Below are positions 12,567-22,067 of a stretch of DNA of 64,000 nt, piece after piece. Source of the stretch: Burkholderiales bacterium (lineage in GTDB: Bacteria; Pseudomonadota; Gammaproteobacteria; Burkholderiales; Burkholderiaceae_F). Each line of letters opens with the position of its first letter. Positions within the stretch are counted from its first letter, which is position 1. Below the pieces are notes generated by a model that saw only the letters and a list, made by a program, of their open reading frames with translations, had not been told where the DNA came from and did not search any database. Made by a program: the position numbers and the translations under genes. The stretch lies in contig JADCGX010000001.1 in assembly GCA_020248785.1 (NCBI GenBank), forward strand, positions 56,449-120,448, given 5' to 3'.

Positions 12567-13231
12567 CAGGTCTCCGATCGACGCTTCAGTTCAATGAGAT
12601 GGCGTTCTTCGCCAAGGCCAGGTACACGCAGGGGCCGCACCTCAATCACGGCAATGTCGGCCGGCAGTGCGGCGAGTTCGGCGCCCGGCCGGTGGCCCTT
12701 CATCGCCAACCACCGGCCCTCGCGCGCGAGCAGATGACGCGTGAGCGCGACGAAGTCCGCCAGGCTGGCAAAGGCGCGCGAGACAATCAAGGCGAACGGC
12801 GCCGGCGCTTGCCAGGCTTCCACGCGGGCTGCCACCGCGCTGAAATTGTCGAGCCGCAACTCGACCTTGGCCTGCGTCAGGAACGCGACCTTCTTCTGCA
12901 CCTTGTCGAGCGCGGTCACCTGCAGCGCCGGGCAGGCAATGGCCAGTGGCACGGCCGGCAGGCCGCCGCCCGAGCCGACGTCGAGCAGCCGCACGGGCGC
13001 GGGCAGACCGGGCGCCGCGATCAAGGGCGCGATCACCGGGACGATCGACAGCGAATCGAGCAGGTGATGGGTAAGCACGTCGGCATCGCGCCCGATCGCG
13101 GTGAGGTTGTGGGTGCGGTTCCACTTTGCGAGCAGCGCGGCATGGCGCAGCAGCGCATCGCACTGCGCCGCGCTCAGGTTGAGCCCGAGTGGCTGCGCGG
13201 CGCGGGCAAGCTGCTCGGCATCGAGACCCAT
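12566..13231 (-). CDS. rsmG: 16S rRNA (guanine527-N7)-methyltransferase
   Basis: Modifies G527 of 16S rRNA using S-adenosylmethionine; loss gives low-level streptomycin resistance in many bacteria. 221 residues. The SAM loop RLLDVGSGGGLPAVPLAI has GSGGG at 86-90, and the N-terminal KWNRTHNLTAI and the VSRAFASLADF stretch are typical. ATG 13231 fits the family length. In many relatives rsmG directly follows mnmG; here a divergent permease gene separates them. Confidence 0.95.
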   Translation of the reverse strand: MGLDAEQLARAAQPLGLNLSAAQCDALLRHAALLAKWNRTHNLTAIGRDADVLTHHLLDSLSIVPVIAPLIAAPGLPAPVRLLDVGSGGGLPAVPLAIACPALQVTALDKVQKKVAFLTQAKVELRLDNFSAVAARVEAWQAPAPFALIVSRAFASLADFVALTRHLLAREGRWLAMKGHRPGAELAALPADIAVIEVRPLRVPGLGEERHLIELKRRSET

Positions 13232-13264
13232 GGCCGCATGATGGCAGGCGGATAGACTGTTTGC

Positions 13265-14374
13265 ATGGACCCGACCGCCTCGCTGATGCAGCGCAACCTG
13301 ATCACCCGGGTGCTCGCGCTCGTTGCGCTGGGAGCGCTCATCGTGGGCGCACTGGTCGTGCTCAAACCGTTCTTCGCGGCCGGCCTGTTCGCAGTGGTGT
13401 TCGTCCTCGCGACGTGGCCCCTGTTTGAGTTGTTGCGCCAGCGCGCGCGCCTGAGCAACGGCTGGGCCGCCACGGTGCTGACGCTGGCGGTGCTGCTGCT
13501 CGTGGTGCTGCCGTTTGCATGGCTGGTGCACGGCTTGATCGAGCGCGGCCCCGACTGGGCGGCCACGGCACGCGGTTGGTTTGCCAACGGCCTGCCGCCG
13601 CCGCCGTCATGGTTGTCGCGGCTGCCTTTCGTCGGCGCGCTAGCGGACACTTACTACCGCGACCTGGCTGCCGACCCGGGCGCTTTGCGCGACCTGCTGC
13701 TGCGCGCCGCCGACATCGGCCGCGAACCAGTGGTCGCGGCGCTGCGCGTGGTGGCCGAGGGCTTGCTGCAACTGCTGCTCGCGACGTTCCTCGCGTTCTT
13801 TCTCTATCGCGATGGCGAAGCAATCGTCGCCAGCCTGCGCCAGGGCCTGGCGCGCTTGGCGGGTGCGCTCTCCGACGAGATGCTCACGCTCGCCCAGATG
13901 ACGATCCAGAGTGTCGTGCTCGGCCTCGTGGGGACGGCTCTCGCGCAGGGCCTGATCGCATTGGTCGGCTTTCTGATCGCCGGCGTACCCAATGCGCCGC
14001 TGCTCGGCGGCCTGACTGCCCTGCTGTCGATCCTGCCCGGCGGCACGGTCATCGTGTGGCTTGGTGCCACGATCTGGCTCGCGTCCGAGGGTCAGACCGG
14101 CTGGGCGATCTTCATGGCGGCCTGGGGCGCTGGATTGGTGAGCACGGTGGACAACGTGCTGCGTCCGATGATCATCAGCCGGGGCAGCGACATGGGCTTT
14201 GCACTGGTGTTCGTGGGCGTGATCGGCGGCGCGATTGCTTTCGGCTTCGTCGGCATTTTCATCGGGCCGACCTTGCTCGCCCTGGCGCTGGCGCTGTGGA
14301 AGGTCTGGACGGCGCCCGCCACCTCGGCTGTCGCAAAGCCGCAGGCCGCGCCGCCCACGCTGACCGGAAGCTGA
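13265..14374 (+). CDS. AI-2E-family (PerM/YdiK-like) membrane transporter
   Basis: A 369-residue integral membrane protein with about seven to eight helices. It has paired N-terminal helices, a central loop region (about 90-150) and the late signature GVPNAPLLGGLTALLSILPG followed by DNVLRPMIISRG, typical of the family once linked to AI-2 export. Some members act as Na+(Li+)/H+ antiporters. It is divergent from rsmG (33 bp between starts) and convergent with mnmG (4 bp between stops). Confidence 0.88.
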   Translation: MDPTASLMQRNLITRVLALVALGALIVGALVVLKPFFAAGLFAVVFVLATWPLFELLRQRARLSNGWAATVLTLAVLLLVVLPFAWLVHGLIERGPDWAATARGWFANGLPPPPSWLSRLPFVGALADTYYRDLAADPGALRDLLLRAADIGREPVVAALRVVAEGLLQLLLATFLAFFLYRDGEAIVASLRQGLARLAGALSDEMLTLAQMTIQSVVLGLVGTALAQGLIALVGFLIAGVPNAPLLGGLTALLSILPGGTVIVWLGATIWLASEGQTGWAIFMAAWGAGLVSTVDNVLRPMIISRGSDMGFALVFVGVIGGAIAFGFVGIFIGPTLLALALALWKVWTAPATSAVAKPQAAPPTLTGS

Positions 14375-14378
14375 GCGA

Positions 14379-16307
14379 TCAGGCCGCGTTGCGCTCGGCA
14401 GCGGACCGGTTGATGCGCTTCACGTGCACGAGCAGCAAGGAGATCGCCGCAGGCGTCACGCCGGAGATGCGCGATGCCTGGCCGATGGTCTCCGGCCGCT
14501 GCTGTGCGAACTTGTGCCGCACCTCGTTCGACAGGCCACGCACCTGTTCGTAGTCCAGGTCGGCCGGAATCCGCGTGGTTTCGGCGGATTCGTGACGCGC
14601 CACCTCGTCGTGCTGGCGCGCGATGTAGCCGGAGTACTTGGTCTGGATCTCCACCTGCTCGGCGGCCTGCGGCTCGTCGGCCCCGGCCACCGCCGGTCCG
14701 CCAATGGAACCGCCGTCAAGGGAGCGCAACGTAAGCAAGGTGCTGTAACGCACCTCAGGACGCTTCAATAGATCGTGAAGCGTGTACTCACGTTCTATGG
14801 CCTTGCCGAGAACCCTTGCTGCTTCTGCCTCGCCAAGTAAGCGGGGATTCACCCACGTCGACTTCAGGCGCTCGATCTCGCGGGCAACGGCGTCGCGCTT
14901 GCGATTAAAGGCCACCCAACGCGCATCATCAACCAGCCCAAGCTGGCGGCCAGTTTCCGTCAGGCGCGCATCAGCGTTGTCCTCGCGCAGGCTCAGCCGG
15001 TACTCGGCGCGGCTGGTGAACATCCGATACGGCTCGGACACGCCGCGGGTGATCAGATCGTCGACAAGGACCCCGAGGTAGGCCTCGTCGCGCCGCGGGC
15101 ACCAGGCATCCCGTCCCTGTACCTGCAGGGCCGCGTTGATACCAGCCAGCAGCCCCTGCGCCGCCGCTTCTTCGTAGCCGGTCGTCCCGTTGATCTGGCC
15201 GGCGAAAAACAGCCCGCCGATTGACTTGGTCTCGAGCGAGGACTTGAGCGCGCGTGGGTCGAAGTAGTCGTACTCGATCGCGTAGCCGGGCCGCAGGATG
15301 TGGGCGTTCCGCAGCCCCTTCATCGAACGCACGATCGCCAGCTGCACGTCGAACGGCAAACTGGTGGAAATGCCGTTCGGATACACCTCGTGCGTGGTCA
15401 GCCCCTCAGGCTCGAGGAAGATCTGATGGCTCGCCTTGTCGGCGAAGCGATGGATCTTGTCCTCGATCGACGGGCAATAGCGCGGTCCCACCCCTTCGAT
15501 CACGCCGGAGTACATCGGGCTGCGGTCAAGATTGGCGCGAATGACGTCGTGGGTCGCCGCATTGGTGTGCGTGATCCAGCACGGCACCTGGCGCGGGTGC
15601 CGCTCTGGCGTACCGAGGAACGAGAACATCGGCACCGGATCCGGATCGCCGGGCTGCTCCTCGCACTGGCTGTAGTCGATGCTCCGGCCGTCGATACGGG
15701 GCGGCGTCCCGGTCTTGAGCCGCCCTTGCGGCAGCTTCAGTTCCTTCAGCCGGCCGGCCAGCGACACCGCCGGCGGATCACCGGCGCGCCCGGCCGCGTA
15801 GTTCTGCAGGCCAATATGGATCAGGCCGTTAAGGAAGGTGCCCGCGGTGAGCACCACCGTGCGCCCGCTGAAACGGATGCCCGACTGCGTGACAGCGCCC
15901 GCCACCCGGTCGCCCACGACCATCAGGTCGTCCACCGCCTGCTGGAACAGCCAAAGGTTGGGCTGATTCTCGAGCCGGCTGCGGATCGCCTTCTTGTAGA
16001 GCACGCGGTCGGCCTGCGCGCGTGTCGCTCGCACCGCAGGCCCCTTGGAGCTGTTGAGGATCCGGAACTGGATGCCCGCCTCGTCGGTGGCGGCCGCCAT
16101 CGCGCCGCCCAGCGCGTCGACTTCCTTGACCAGATGCCCCTTGCCGATGCCGCCGATCGAGGGGTTACAGGACATGTGGCCCAGCGTTTCGATGTTGTGA
16201 GTCAGCAGCAGCGTCCGCGCCCCCATGCGCGCAGCAGCTAGCGCGGCCTCGGTCCCGGCATGACCGCCGCCAACCACGATGACGTCGAACTCGGTGGGGT
16301 ACAGCAT
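14379..16307 (-). CDS. mnmG: tRNA uridine-34 modification enzyme MnmG (GidA)
   Basis: FAD protein that, with MnmE, adds the carboxymethylaminomethyl group to U34 of certain tRNAs. 642 residues from ATG 16307. The FAD-binding [19 protein letters not shown] has GGGHAG at 13-18. [29 protein letters not shown] and [17 protein letters not shown] are family hallmarks. Its partner mnmE lies in this window at about 45-46 kb. The start lacks a clear ribosome site. Confidence 0.97.
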   Translation of the reverse strand: MLYPTEFDVIVVGGGHAGTEAALAAARMGARTLLLTHNIETLGHMSCNPSIGGIGKGHLVKEVDALGGAMAAATDEAGIQFRILNSSKGPAVRATRAQADRVLYKKAIRSRLENQPNLWLFQQAVDDLMVVGDRVAGAVTQSGIRFSGRTVVLTAGTFLNGLIHIGLQNYAAGRAGDPPAVSLAGRLKELKLPQGRLKTGTPPRIDGRSIDYSQCEEQPGDPDPVPMFSFLGTPERHPRQVPCWITHTNAATHDVIRANLDRSPMYSGVIEGVGPRYCPSIEDKIHRFADKASHQIFLEPEGLTTHEVYPNGISTSLPFDVQLAIVRSMKGLRNAHILRPGYAIEYDYFDPRALKSSLETKSIGGLFFAGQINGTTGYEEAAAQGLLAGINAALQVQGRDAWCPRRDEAYLGVLVDDLITRGVSEPYRMFTSRAEYRLSLREDNADARLTETGRQLGLVDDARWVAFNRKRDAVAREIERLKSTWVNPRLLGEAEAARVLGKAIEREYTLHDLLKRPEVRYSTLLTLRSLDGGSIGGPAVAGADEPQAAEQVEIQTKYSGYIARQHDEVARHESAETTRIPADLDYEQVRGLSNEVRHKFAQQRPETIGQASRISGVTPAAISLLLVHVKRINRSAAERNAA

Positions 16308-16336
16308 TGAGTGAAAGCGCAATCGGGTACTGAAAG

Positions 16337-16361
16337 GAGGCGCTACAGCGAGGCGCTACAG
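16337..16361. repeat. tandem 12-mer GAGGCGCTACAG upstream of mnmG
   Basis: GAGGCGCTACAG occurs at 16337-16348 and 16350-16361. A third near-copy (GAGGCGCTACGG) is at 16471-16482, where its CTA is the antisense of the TAG stop of the AsmA-like gene. The copies bracket the parS site. They may be duplications of that gene's 3' end. Confidence 0.6.
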
Positions 16362-16439
16362 AGGCTCACACGGAGTATAGGGTTTCGGTCGCGGCCGAAC
16401 GGGACGGTTGCACGGTCGACGACGCATCCGAAGCCAAAT

Positions 16440-16457
16440 GTGTTTCACGTGAAACAC
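16440..16457. promoter_or_regulatory. parS: parS centromere site for ParB
   Basis: TGTTTCACGTGAAACA at 16441-16456 is an exact match to the bacterial consensus TGTTNCACGTGAAACA. The palindrome extends one base each side. It lies in the gap between the AsmA-like gene and mnmG, about 6 kb from parAB and 34 kb from dnaA, within the usual origin-proximal zone. I saw no second copy in the window. Confidence 0.95.
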
Positions 16458-16476
16458 GCGACGAGGACTGGAGGCG

Positions 16477-17943
16477 CTACGGCGTGAACAGCGGCTGCAG
16501 CGCGGTCCCGCGAACGCGCAGATTGATGGGCGCAAGGACCCGGCTCATTCCAAAGTCAACGCGCAGCGCGCCGCTGATGGACAGATCGTCGTTGACTACG
16601 ACATCGCCACTCGCCGCCATTGCCCCCGCGCGCCCTCTGATATTCGTCAGCCGTACCTGCCCCCTAGAGGCGCTGACCGTGGCGTCAAGATCGGTGAAGC
16701 GCGTAAGTCCACCACCCCCCGAAGAGGTGACGCCTTGCTTGGCAGCGAGGCCTAGATTGATCCCTATGAGCTGCGCATAGCGCACTTCCAACGGACCGGT
16801 CACCGTGGCGAAGTCCACGGCCCGGCCAAGCGTGGGACCGCGACCGGAAATCACGAGGTTCATGCTGGCCGAACCTGCGAACGGACTGCGAGACGGGTCG
16901 AGCCCGGCACCTCCGGCGGCGGGACGCAGCCCACGGAATAGCTGCTCCAGGTTGATGTTGATCACTTGCGCGGTGCCCGTGAGGGCCCATTCGACGTCAC
17001 GCGCCGCGACCAACAGCCCTTGTGTCACGCCATAGAAGCTGCTGCCGACATACCGGTCGACCAGTAGCAAATCCGGCGAAACCTGCCCACTGGCGACCAG
17101 ATCCGTCCAAGGCGCGTTCGGACCGATGGGCGCCTTCCAGCGCAGGGCTTTCAGCGAGAACTCGATCGGCTCGCCGGGGCCGCGCGGCATGATCTGCACA
17201 CGCATCTCGCCCTCGATGTCGAGCATCTCCATTTGAATCGATGCAAGGGGATCGCTTTCGCCGCGACGGACCACCACCTCATAGCGGCCGGGCAACAATG
17301 GATAGTCCGAAAACGACACTGAAGAGGCCCGCAGCACCGAGGCGGACGGTGGCAGCGCGGTCAGCACCTTTGGTAAAGCGTCCAGCAGCCCCATTGCCTG
17401 ATCGTGCGTGAGATTGAGCGGACCAACCTCCACCTCGCCCCAGGCCCGGCTTCGACCACGAATCGCACGCAGCACTTCTTCGTAGTTGAAACGCAGGCCA
17501 ACGTCGTCGATCTGCAGTTTGCCGGCAACATCGATCCCCTTCAGCGCCAAGCGCGGGCTGCGCGAGAACTCCAGCCGCGAATCGGCCACCGTCACACGTT
17601 GCCCAAGGCTCTTGGTCAGGCGATCCGCGATGCGGTCTGCGGCGAGCCCGTCGAGGATTGGGCTGACTTGCGTGTAAGCGAAGAAGATCAGCGATCCAAA
17701 AATCCCCGCCACGAGCAGACGCCGCAACCACACGCCGGCGACGAACCCTCCGCCTAAAGGCCCGCCGCCGCGCGACCGGCTAGGCTCCAAGTCCTGGCTT
17801 TCGCGCGCACGAACCTCCTGCATGTCGAGCCGGTCCGGCACGTTGACAGTGGTGATGGCAAAGTCCGTCAACGGCGCCCCATCCCAGCTGGGGGACCGGC
17901 GCTGGTTATCCATTTGCGAGCGTCCGCTGCCGCCGTAGGCCAT
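16477..17943 (-). CDS. AsmA-like inner-membrane-anchored protein
   Basis: A 488-residue protein: a cytoplasmic N-terminal tail of about 70 residues, one membrane helix (LRRLLVAGIFGSLIFFAYTQ, about 73-92), then a long periplasmic beta-rich region. The pattern 'ADRIADRLTKSLGQRVTVADSRLEFSRSPRLALKGIDV' (read in short pieces) and the C-terminal GDVVVNDDLSISGALRVDFG resemble AsmA/DUF3971-type proteins that help move lipids across the periplasm. The family call rests on architecture. An alternative start is ATG 17913 (MDNQRRSPSW). Confidence 0.65.
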   Translation of the reverse strand: MAYGGSGRSQMDNQRRSPSWDGAPLTDFAITTVNVPDRLDMQEVRARESQDLEPSRSRGGGPLGGGFVAGVWLRRLLVAGIFGSLIFFAYTQVSPILDGLAADRIADRLTKSLGQRVTVADSRLEFSRSPRLALKGIDVAGKLQIDDVGLRFNYEEVLRAIRGRSRAWGEVEVGPLNLTHDQAMGLLDALPKVLTALPPSASVLRASSVSFSDYPLLPGRYEVVVRRGESDPLASIQMEMLDIEGEMRVQIMPRGPGEPIEFSLKALRWKAPIGPNAPWTDLVASGQVSPDLLLVDRYVGSSFYGVTQGLLVAARDVEWALTGTAQVININLEQLFRGLRPAAGGAGLDPSRSPFAGSASMNLVISGRGPTLGRAVDFATVTGPLEVRYAQLIGINLGLAAKQGVTSSGGGGLTRFTDLDATVSASRGQVRLTNIRGRAGAMAASGDVVVNDDLSISGALRVDFGMSRVLAPINLRVRGTALQPLFTP

Positions 17944-18431
17944 CAGGGTTCCGACTGCCGCCGTCGCGGCATCACCAATAGAAGAGCATCAGAAAGCGCC
18001 GGGTCGATGCCGTGCAGAACGACCGCAGCGCAGTGAGTGTATCGACCCTCCGTTGAACTGGCAGCACCAAGAGGGGCGTCAGCGGTTACGCAGTTCGGTT
18101 GATTGGACGCGAGCTTCCCATGGCCGCATCGACTGCGGCTCCTGTCACCAGCGCGCCGCCCATGCCCCACGTCATGCTGTCGCGGAACACCAGCGCACAG
18201 ACTCGGACATCGACGCAGAGCATCACCCGACCCGGTCGCGGAGCGACGCCAGGTCCGGCGACCGGGCAATCACGACGTCGAGCACACCGAATCCAACAAA
18301 GCATGCCGGAACGCTCGCCCCTCCCAATCGGCCGCCACTCCACCCACATCCAGCCCACACTCGATTTGCATTCGGCTCCTATGCTGACGCAGAGTGGGCT
18401 CGACCGCTTAAGGCCATCACGGTTGCATAGG
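17944..18431. other. intergenic stretch without a recognised gene
   Basis: About 490 bases between the AsmA-like gene and the broken alcohol dehydrogenase. Open frames exist on both strands, but none gives a protein I recognise or a good ribosome site. I saw no tRNA, repeat or terminator. Confidence 0.4.
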
Positions 18432-19556
18432 TTAAGCGGAAGCCTCGAGTATTCGTCCGTAGTCCTCGCGCGTGGCCACGCGGGGGTTGGTGGCGTGGCA
18501 GTGATCCTTGATCGCGTTGTCGATGACGCCCTCGTAGGTCTCGGGACCGATGCCCATCGCCCCCAGCCCCGCAGGCAGGCCGAGGCGGCGATTGAGCGCG
18601 CGGATCGCCGCAGCCGCCGCCGCGCCGTCGTCGGCGCCGAAGACCTGCGCCACCGCGCGCACTCTCTCCGGCACCGCCGCTTCGTTGAACCGCAGGACCT
18701 CGGGCAGCAGCACCGCGTTCAGGGTGCCGTGATGCGGGCTCACCGCCAGGCCACCCAGCGCGTGCGACAGCGAGTGCACTGCGCCCAGCCCTTTCTGGAA
18801 CGCCATCGCGCCTTGCATGCTGGCGCTCATCATGGCCCAGCGCGCCTGGCGATCGCTGCCGTCGTGCACCGCACGTTCGATGTGCCGGATGGCGCGCTGC
18901 AGCCCGTCGAGGGCGATCGCATCGGCCGGCGGGTTGATGGCCTTCGACAGATAGGTCTCGACACAGTGGGCCACCGCGTCCATGCCAGTGGCGGCCGTGA
19001 GCCGCGGCGGCAGGCCGAGCGTAAGCTCCGGATCGCACAGCGCGACCTTGGGCACCAGGTGCCAGGAATGGAAACCGAGCTTGCGCCCGTCATCGAGGAT
19101 GATGATCGCGCCACGCGCGACCTCGCTCCCGGTGCCGGCGGTGGTCGGGATCGCGATCACCGGCGCAACCGCGGGCGTGATCTTCGGGCTGCCGCCGAGA
19201 ATGGTCGCGTAGTCGGATAGCTGGCCCGGATGGGTGGCCATGATCGCCACACCCTTGGCCAGATCGATCGGCGAGCCGCCACCGAGGGCAATCAAGCCAT
19301 CGGCGCTGTGCGCCTTGTAATCCGCAACCGCACGCATGACTGCGCGCTCGGTGGGATTGGACGGCGTGCCGGCGAACACGGCATGCGGAAGATCGCCGAG
19401 CGCGGCCTGCAGCTTGTCGAGCAGCCCCGCCGCCACCACGCCGGCGTCAGTACACACCAGCGGGCGCTTGATGCCCAGCCGCTCGCATTCGGCGCGCACG
19501 AGCGACAGCGTGCCGAAGTCGAACTGAATCTACGTGATGTAGTAGATCGCCGCCAC
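18432..19556 (-). pseudogene. iron-containing alcohol dehydrogenase, amber codon near the N terminus
   Basis: Group III (iron-dependent) alcohol dehydrogenase. The NAD-binding GGGSPIDLAKG and metal-ligand segments (TGMDAVAHCVETYLS, GAVHSLSHALGG, SPHHGTLNAVLLP) are intact. Family members start near the sequence seen here from GTG 19556 (VAAIYYIT, then IQFDFGTLSLVRAECERLG), which has GGGAGA upstream. Codon nine of that frame is TAG at 19530-19532, where Gln (CAG) would be a natural predecessor. Translation might restart at GTG 19499, giving 355 residues that lack the first beta strand, but that start has no good ribosome site. Either a recent pseudogene, a sequencing error or a suppressed stop. 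Confidence 0.75.
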
Positions 19557-19821
19557 GGCGTCTCCCTGCGCACACCGCAGCCGACAGTGCGCCCTGTCCC
19601 CGTCGCTTGATTATTTTGGTGTGGGTCATGTCGAGATTACACAAATGCAGACTGCGCACCAGCGGCTTGTCCGCAGCGCGGTCCGCTGATGAGCCTTGAC
19701 GGAGACGTTTGGCGATCCTCCTCTCGAATACGCTGTCCCGCGTGCGCTCGATCGTCGTATCGTGGCCGAGCCCGCATAATGGGTCGATGCACGTGGAGTG
19801 AACTCAGAAGAAGGGACTGCA

Positions 19822-20265
19822 ATGAGCCACAAGGCAACGGGGACGGCACTGGCGATCGCGCTGATCTTCGCAGCGGGCGCCGTGCAGGCGCAGGCAGTGT
19901 TCATCGCCCGCAAAGCGCTCGGCCGGGTGCAGCAGATGACGCAGCAGTCGCCCTCGGGGCAGGTCGAAACGGCGACCGTGATTCTCGACGTGTCGGCGGA
20001 CACGGTCTACGCCGCAATCCGTCGACGCGTGGCCGCCAATCCGGCGCTCAAGACGACGCGGGTGGACGAGACGCGGCGCTTCGTCATGTATACCGATGGT
20101 CAATCCACCGGAGCCATGCAGGTCGCCGTGCTCGGCGACGGCGTTTCGCAACTGCTGGTGTCGACCGTGGCCGGGCCCGGTGTTTCGGCCACGCCGGTGG
20201 TCGTCGCGCGCGTGCTTGCCGTGTGCAAGGAGGTCGGCGTCGAGTGCGCGCAGGCCGGGCAGTAA
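19822..20265 (+). CDS. small exported protein of unknown function
   Basis: A 147-residue product with a clear signal peptide (MSHKATGTALAIALIFAAGA, cleavage near VQAQA). The mature part has mixed alpha/beta character with VSADTVYAAIRRRVAANPAL and no motif I recognise. ATG 19822 has AAGGGA upstream; a GTG eight codons earlier is weaker. It is monocistronic, in the opposite direction to the alcohol dehydrogenase remnant. A periplasmic location is expected. Confidence 0.7.
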   Translation: MSHKATGTALAIALIFAAGAVQAQAVFIARKALGRVQQMTQQSPSGQVETATVILDVSADTVYAAIRRRVAANPALKTTRVDETRRFVMYTDGQSTGAMQVAVLGDGVSQLLVSTVAGPGVSATPVVVARVLAVCKEVGVECAQAGQ

Positions 20266-20725
20266 GCGCGCGGTCAGTCGAGTACCCCGGCTTCAGTCCG
20301 CCCGCCTGCGCGTGTCGCTCGTGCGTTTGCGGCGCTAGCTGTCGCCGCAGCCGCAGGCACGTAGGCCAGAGAGGAAGCGACGGCCCGAGCCAGGACGCAC
20401 CATCGTTCGTCTGGGCTCCTGAGACGGTTGCTCGGGGCGTCGCGCAGTTTCGTCGCCATCGCCTTGGCGCGGGCCGGCCGGTGCACGCACCCGCCACGAG
20501 ACCTACCGCGACAAAAGACGGAACTGTGCGGCTGCCATGCCTGGCCGCCGGTTGCGCCTCTGCAACTCCTGCACCACGCGCGTCGTCCGCTTCCGTCGCG
20601 ATCCCTCTCGCTCCAACAATCAGCCGCTTGCGCGCCGCGCTGTCCTTGCTGCGGCACGGGAGCACGGGTAAGGTGCAGCGCCCTTTGCGTGTGCTCTTTC
20701 CCGCCCATTAGCTGCCGGTCTCAAC
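20266..20725. other. intergenic stretch without a recognised gene
   Basis: About 460 bases. Frames on both strands translate to Arg/Ala/Pro-rich sequences typical of non-coding GC-rich DNA. No RNA gene or strong terminator was seen. Confidence 0.4.
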
Positions 20726-21616
20726 GTGTCCACCAACGTCCTCGCTCGCCTGCTCAACGTGCCCGCGCTGCTGCGCCATTTACGCGAGCACCGCGCCGAC
20801 AAGTCCGTGTGGGATCCGGCCGATGACCTCGAGCTCACGCTGTACGGGGAGATGTTCGGCAACAACTTCCTGCACTACGGCTACTTCGACGATCCGACAC
20901 GCGACCCAAAGACCATTTCGTTCTCGGACCTGCTGCAGGCGATGGACGACTACGCCAGCCTGCTGGTGCAGCGCGTGCGACCGGGCGAGCGCGTGCTCGA
21001 TGTGGGCTGCGGCATGGGCGGCCTGCTGGCCAAGCTCGACGCGGCGGGCGCCAAGCCCACCGGTGTCACGCCCAACCTCGCCCACGCTGCGCATATCCGC
21101 AAGACCTGGCCGCACATCCCGCTGCTGCAGTCGACCCTCGAAGGGCTGACGCTGGCGCAGGCGCCCGCCGCGAGCTTCGACGCGGTGATCAACTCCGAAT
21201 CGTTCCAGTACATCGACCTGGACACGGGCATGCGCAAGCTGCGCGAACTGCTGGCACCCGGCGGCCGCTGGATCAACATCGACTACTTCCGCCTGGTGCC
21301 CAGTGCGAAGAACACCTCAGGACACATGCTGGCGGACTTCGAGCAGGCCATCGCGCGCCACGGCTTCACGGTGCGCGAGCGGCTCGATGTGACCGAGAAC
21401 GTGCTGCCCGCGCTCAGCTTCGCGCACCTGCTGGCCACACGCATCGCGCTGCCCATGGCGCGCTTCGGCACGCAGAAGTTCTTCCTCAAGCGCCCCTTCT
21501 GGGGCTATCTCTTCGCCGACACGGCGCGCCAGAAGATCGACGGCATCAAGCTGCACACCATCGATCCGGACGTGTTCCGGCGCGACAAGCGCTACATCCT
21601 GTTTGTGCTGGAGTGA
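20726..21616 (+). CDS. SAM-dependent methyltransferase (class I)
   Basis: A 296-residue protein with the SAM-binding motif RVLDVGCGMGGLLAKLDAAG (about 91-110), followed by the acidic and post-motif strands (FDAVINSESFQYID, LRELLAPGGRWINIDYF). The layout is that of small-molecule or lipid methyltransferases such as the tocopherol and cyclopropane synthase relatives. The target is unknown. The start is GTG (MSTNVLARLLNVPALLRHL). It stands alone, with a small membrane-protein gene 113 bp downstream. Confidence 0.85.
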   Translation: MSTNVLARLLNVPALLRHLREHRADKSVWDPADDLELTLYGEMFGNNFLHYGYFDDPTRDPKTISFSDLLQAMDDYASLLVQRVRPGERVLDVGCGMGGLLAKLDAAGAKPTGVTPNLAHAAHIRKTWPHIPLLQSTLEGLTLAQAPAASFDAVINSESFQYIDLDTGMRKLRELLAPGGRWINIDYFRLVPSAKNTSGHMLADFEQAIARHGFTVRERLDVTENVLPALSFAHLLATRIALPMARFGTQKFFLKRPFWGYLFADTARQKIDGIKLHTIDPDVFRRDKRYILFVLE

Positions 21617-21729
21617 CGGCAAAAGCGCGACGGGCACCGCGCTGCACACCAGACGCAACGAAGCGTGTCCGAACTTTGCGAACGACGCTCAGATAGTCAA
21701 CACGAACAGCGGACGTAACGGAGAGCTGA

Positions 21730-22038
21730 GTGAAACTCACCGCAGATTCATTCGCTATTGCGCTTCTTCTACTCGCTGTCTTGGCCTTCGCTGCAGCTTG
21801 GCTGGCTTGGCGCATGAGCCGCGCATCAGACGACCCGCAAGTCAAGCGCGAAAGGCAAAGCAAGGTGCTGATGCACGGACCCCTTGGAGGCGTGTTTCTC
21901 GCCATGGCCGCCTATTACGCGTTCGATGTGCGCTGGCCGGTCTTCCTTAGCCTCATCGTGATGGCAGTCTGTTGGGGCGTCGGCGTCTACATTGCCACGC
22001 GTGAGGACAAGGCGCGAGCGTCCGCAGGCAAGCACTGA
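21730..22038 (+). CDS. small membrane protein, unknown function
   Basis: A 102-residue product with a GTG start and GGAGAG upstream. Three hydrophobic stretches are visible (about 8-28, 50-64 and 67-88), with a charged loop (SDDPQVKRERQSK) between the first two and a basic tail. No family is recognised. It ends 29 bp before the convergent pckG stop. Confidence 0.55.
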   Translation: MKLTADSFAIALLLLAVLAFAAAWLAWRMSRASDDPQVKRERQSKVLMHGPLGGVFLAMAAYYAFDVRWPVFLSLIVMAVCWGVGVYIATREDKARASAGKH

Positions 22039-22067
22039 CCGTCGAACGCGCTGAAGCACCAGCGCGC

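Noticed and set aside
18053..18430. A 125-codon frame on the plus strand
   Set aside because: No ribosome site, no recognisable sequence, and overlapping frames of similar length exist on both strands.
20084..20665. A 193-codon minus-strand frame
   Set aside because: It overlaps the exported-protein gene, and its translation is Arg/Ala/Pro-rich without any motif.
22047..22066. CGCGCTG/CAGCGCG hairpin between the small membrane protein gene and pckG
   Set aside because: Seven base pairs with no T-run; too weak to call a terminator in GC-rich DNA.
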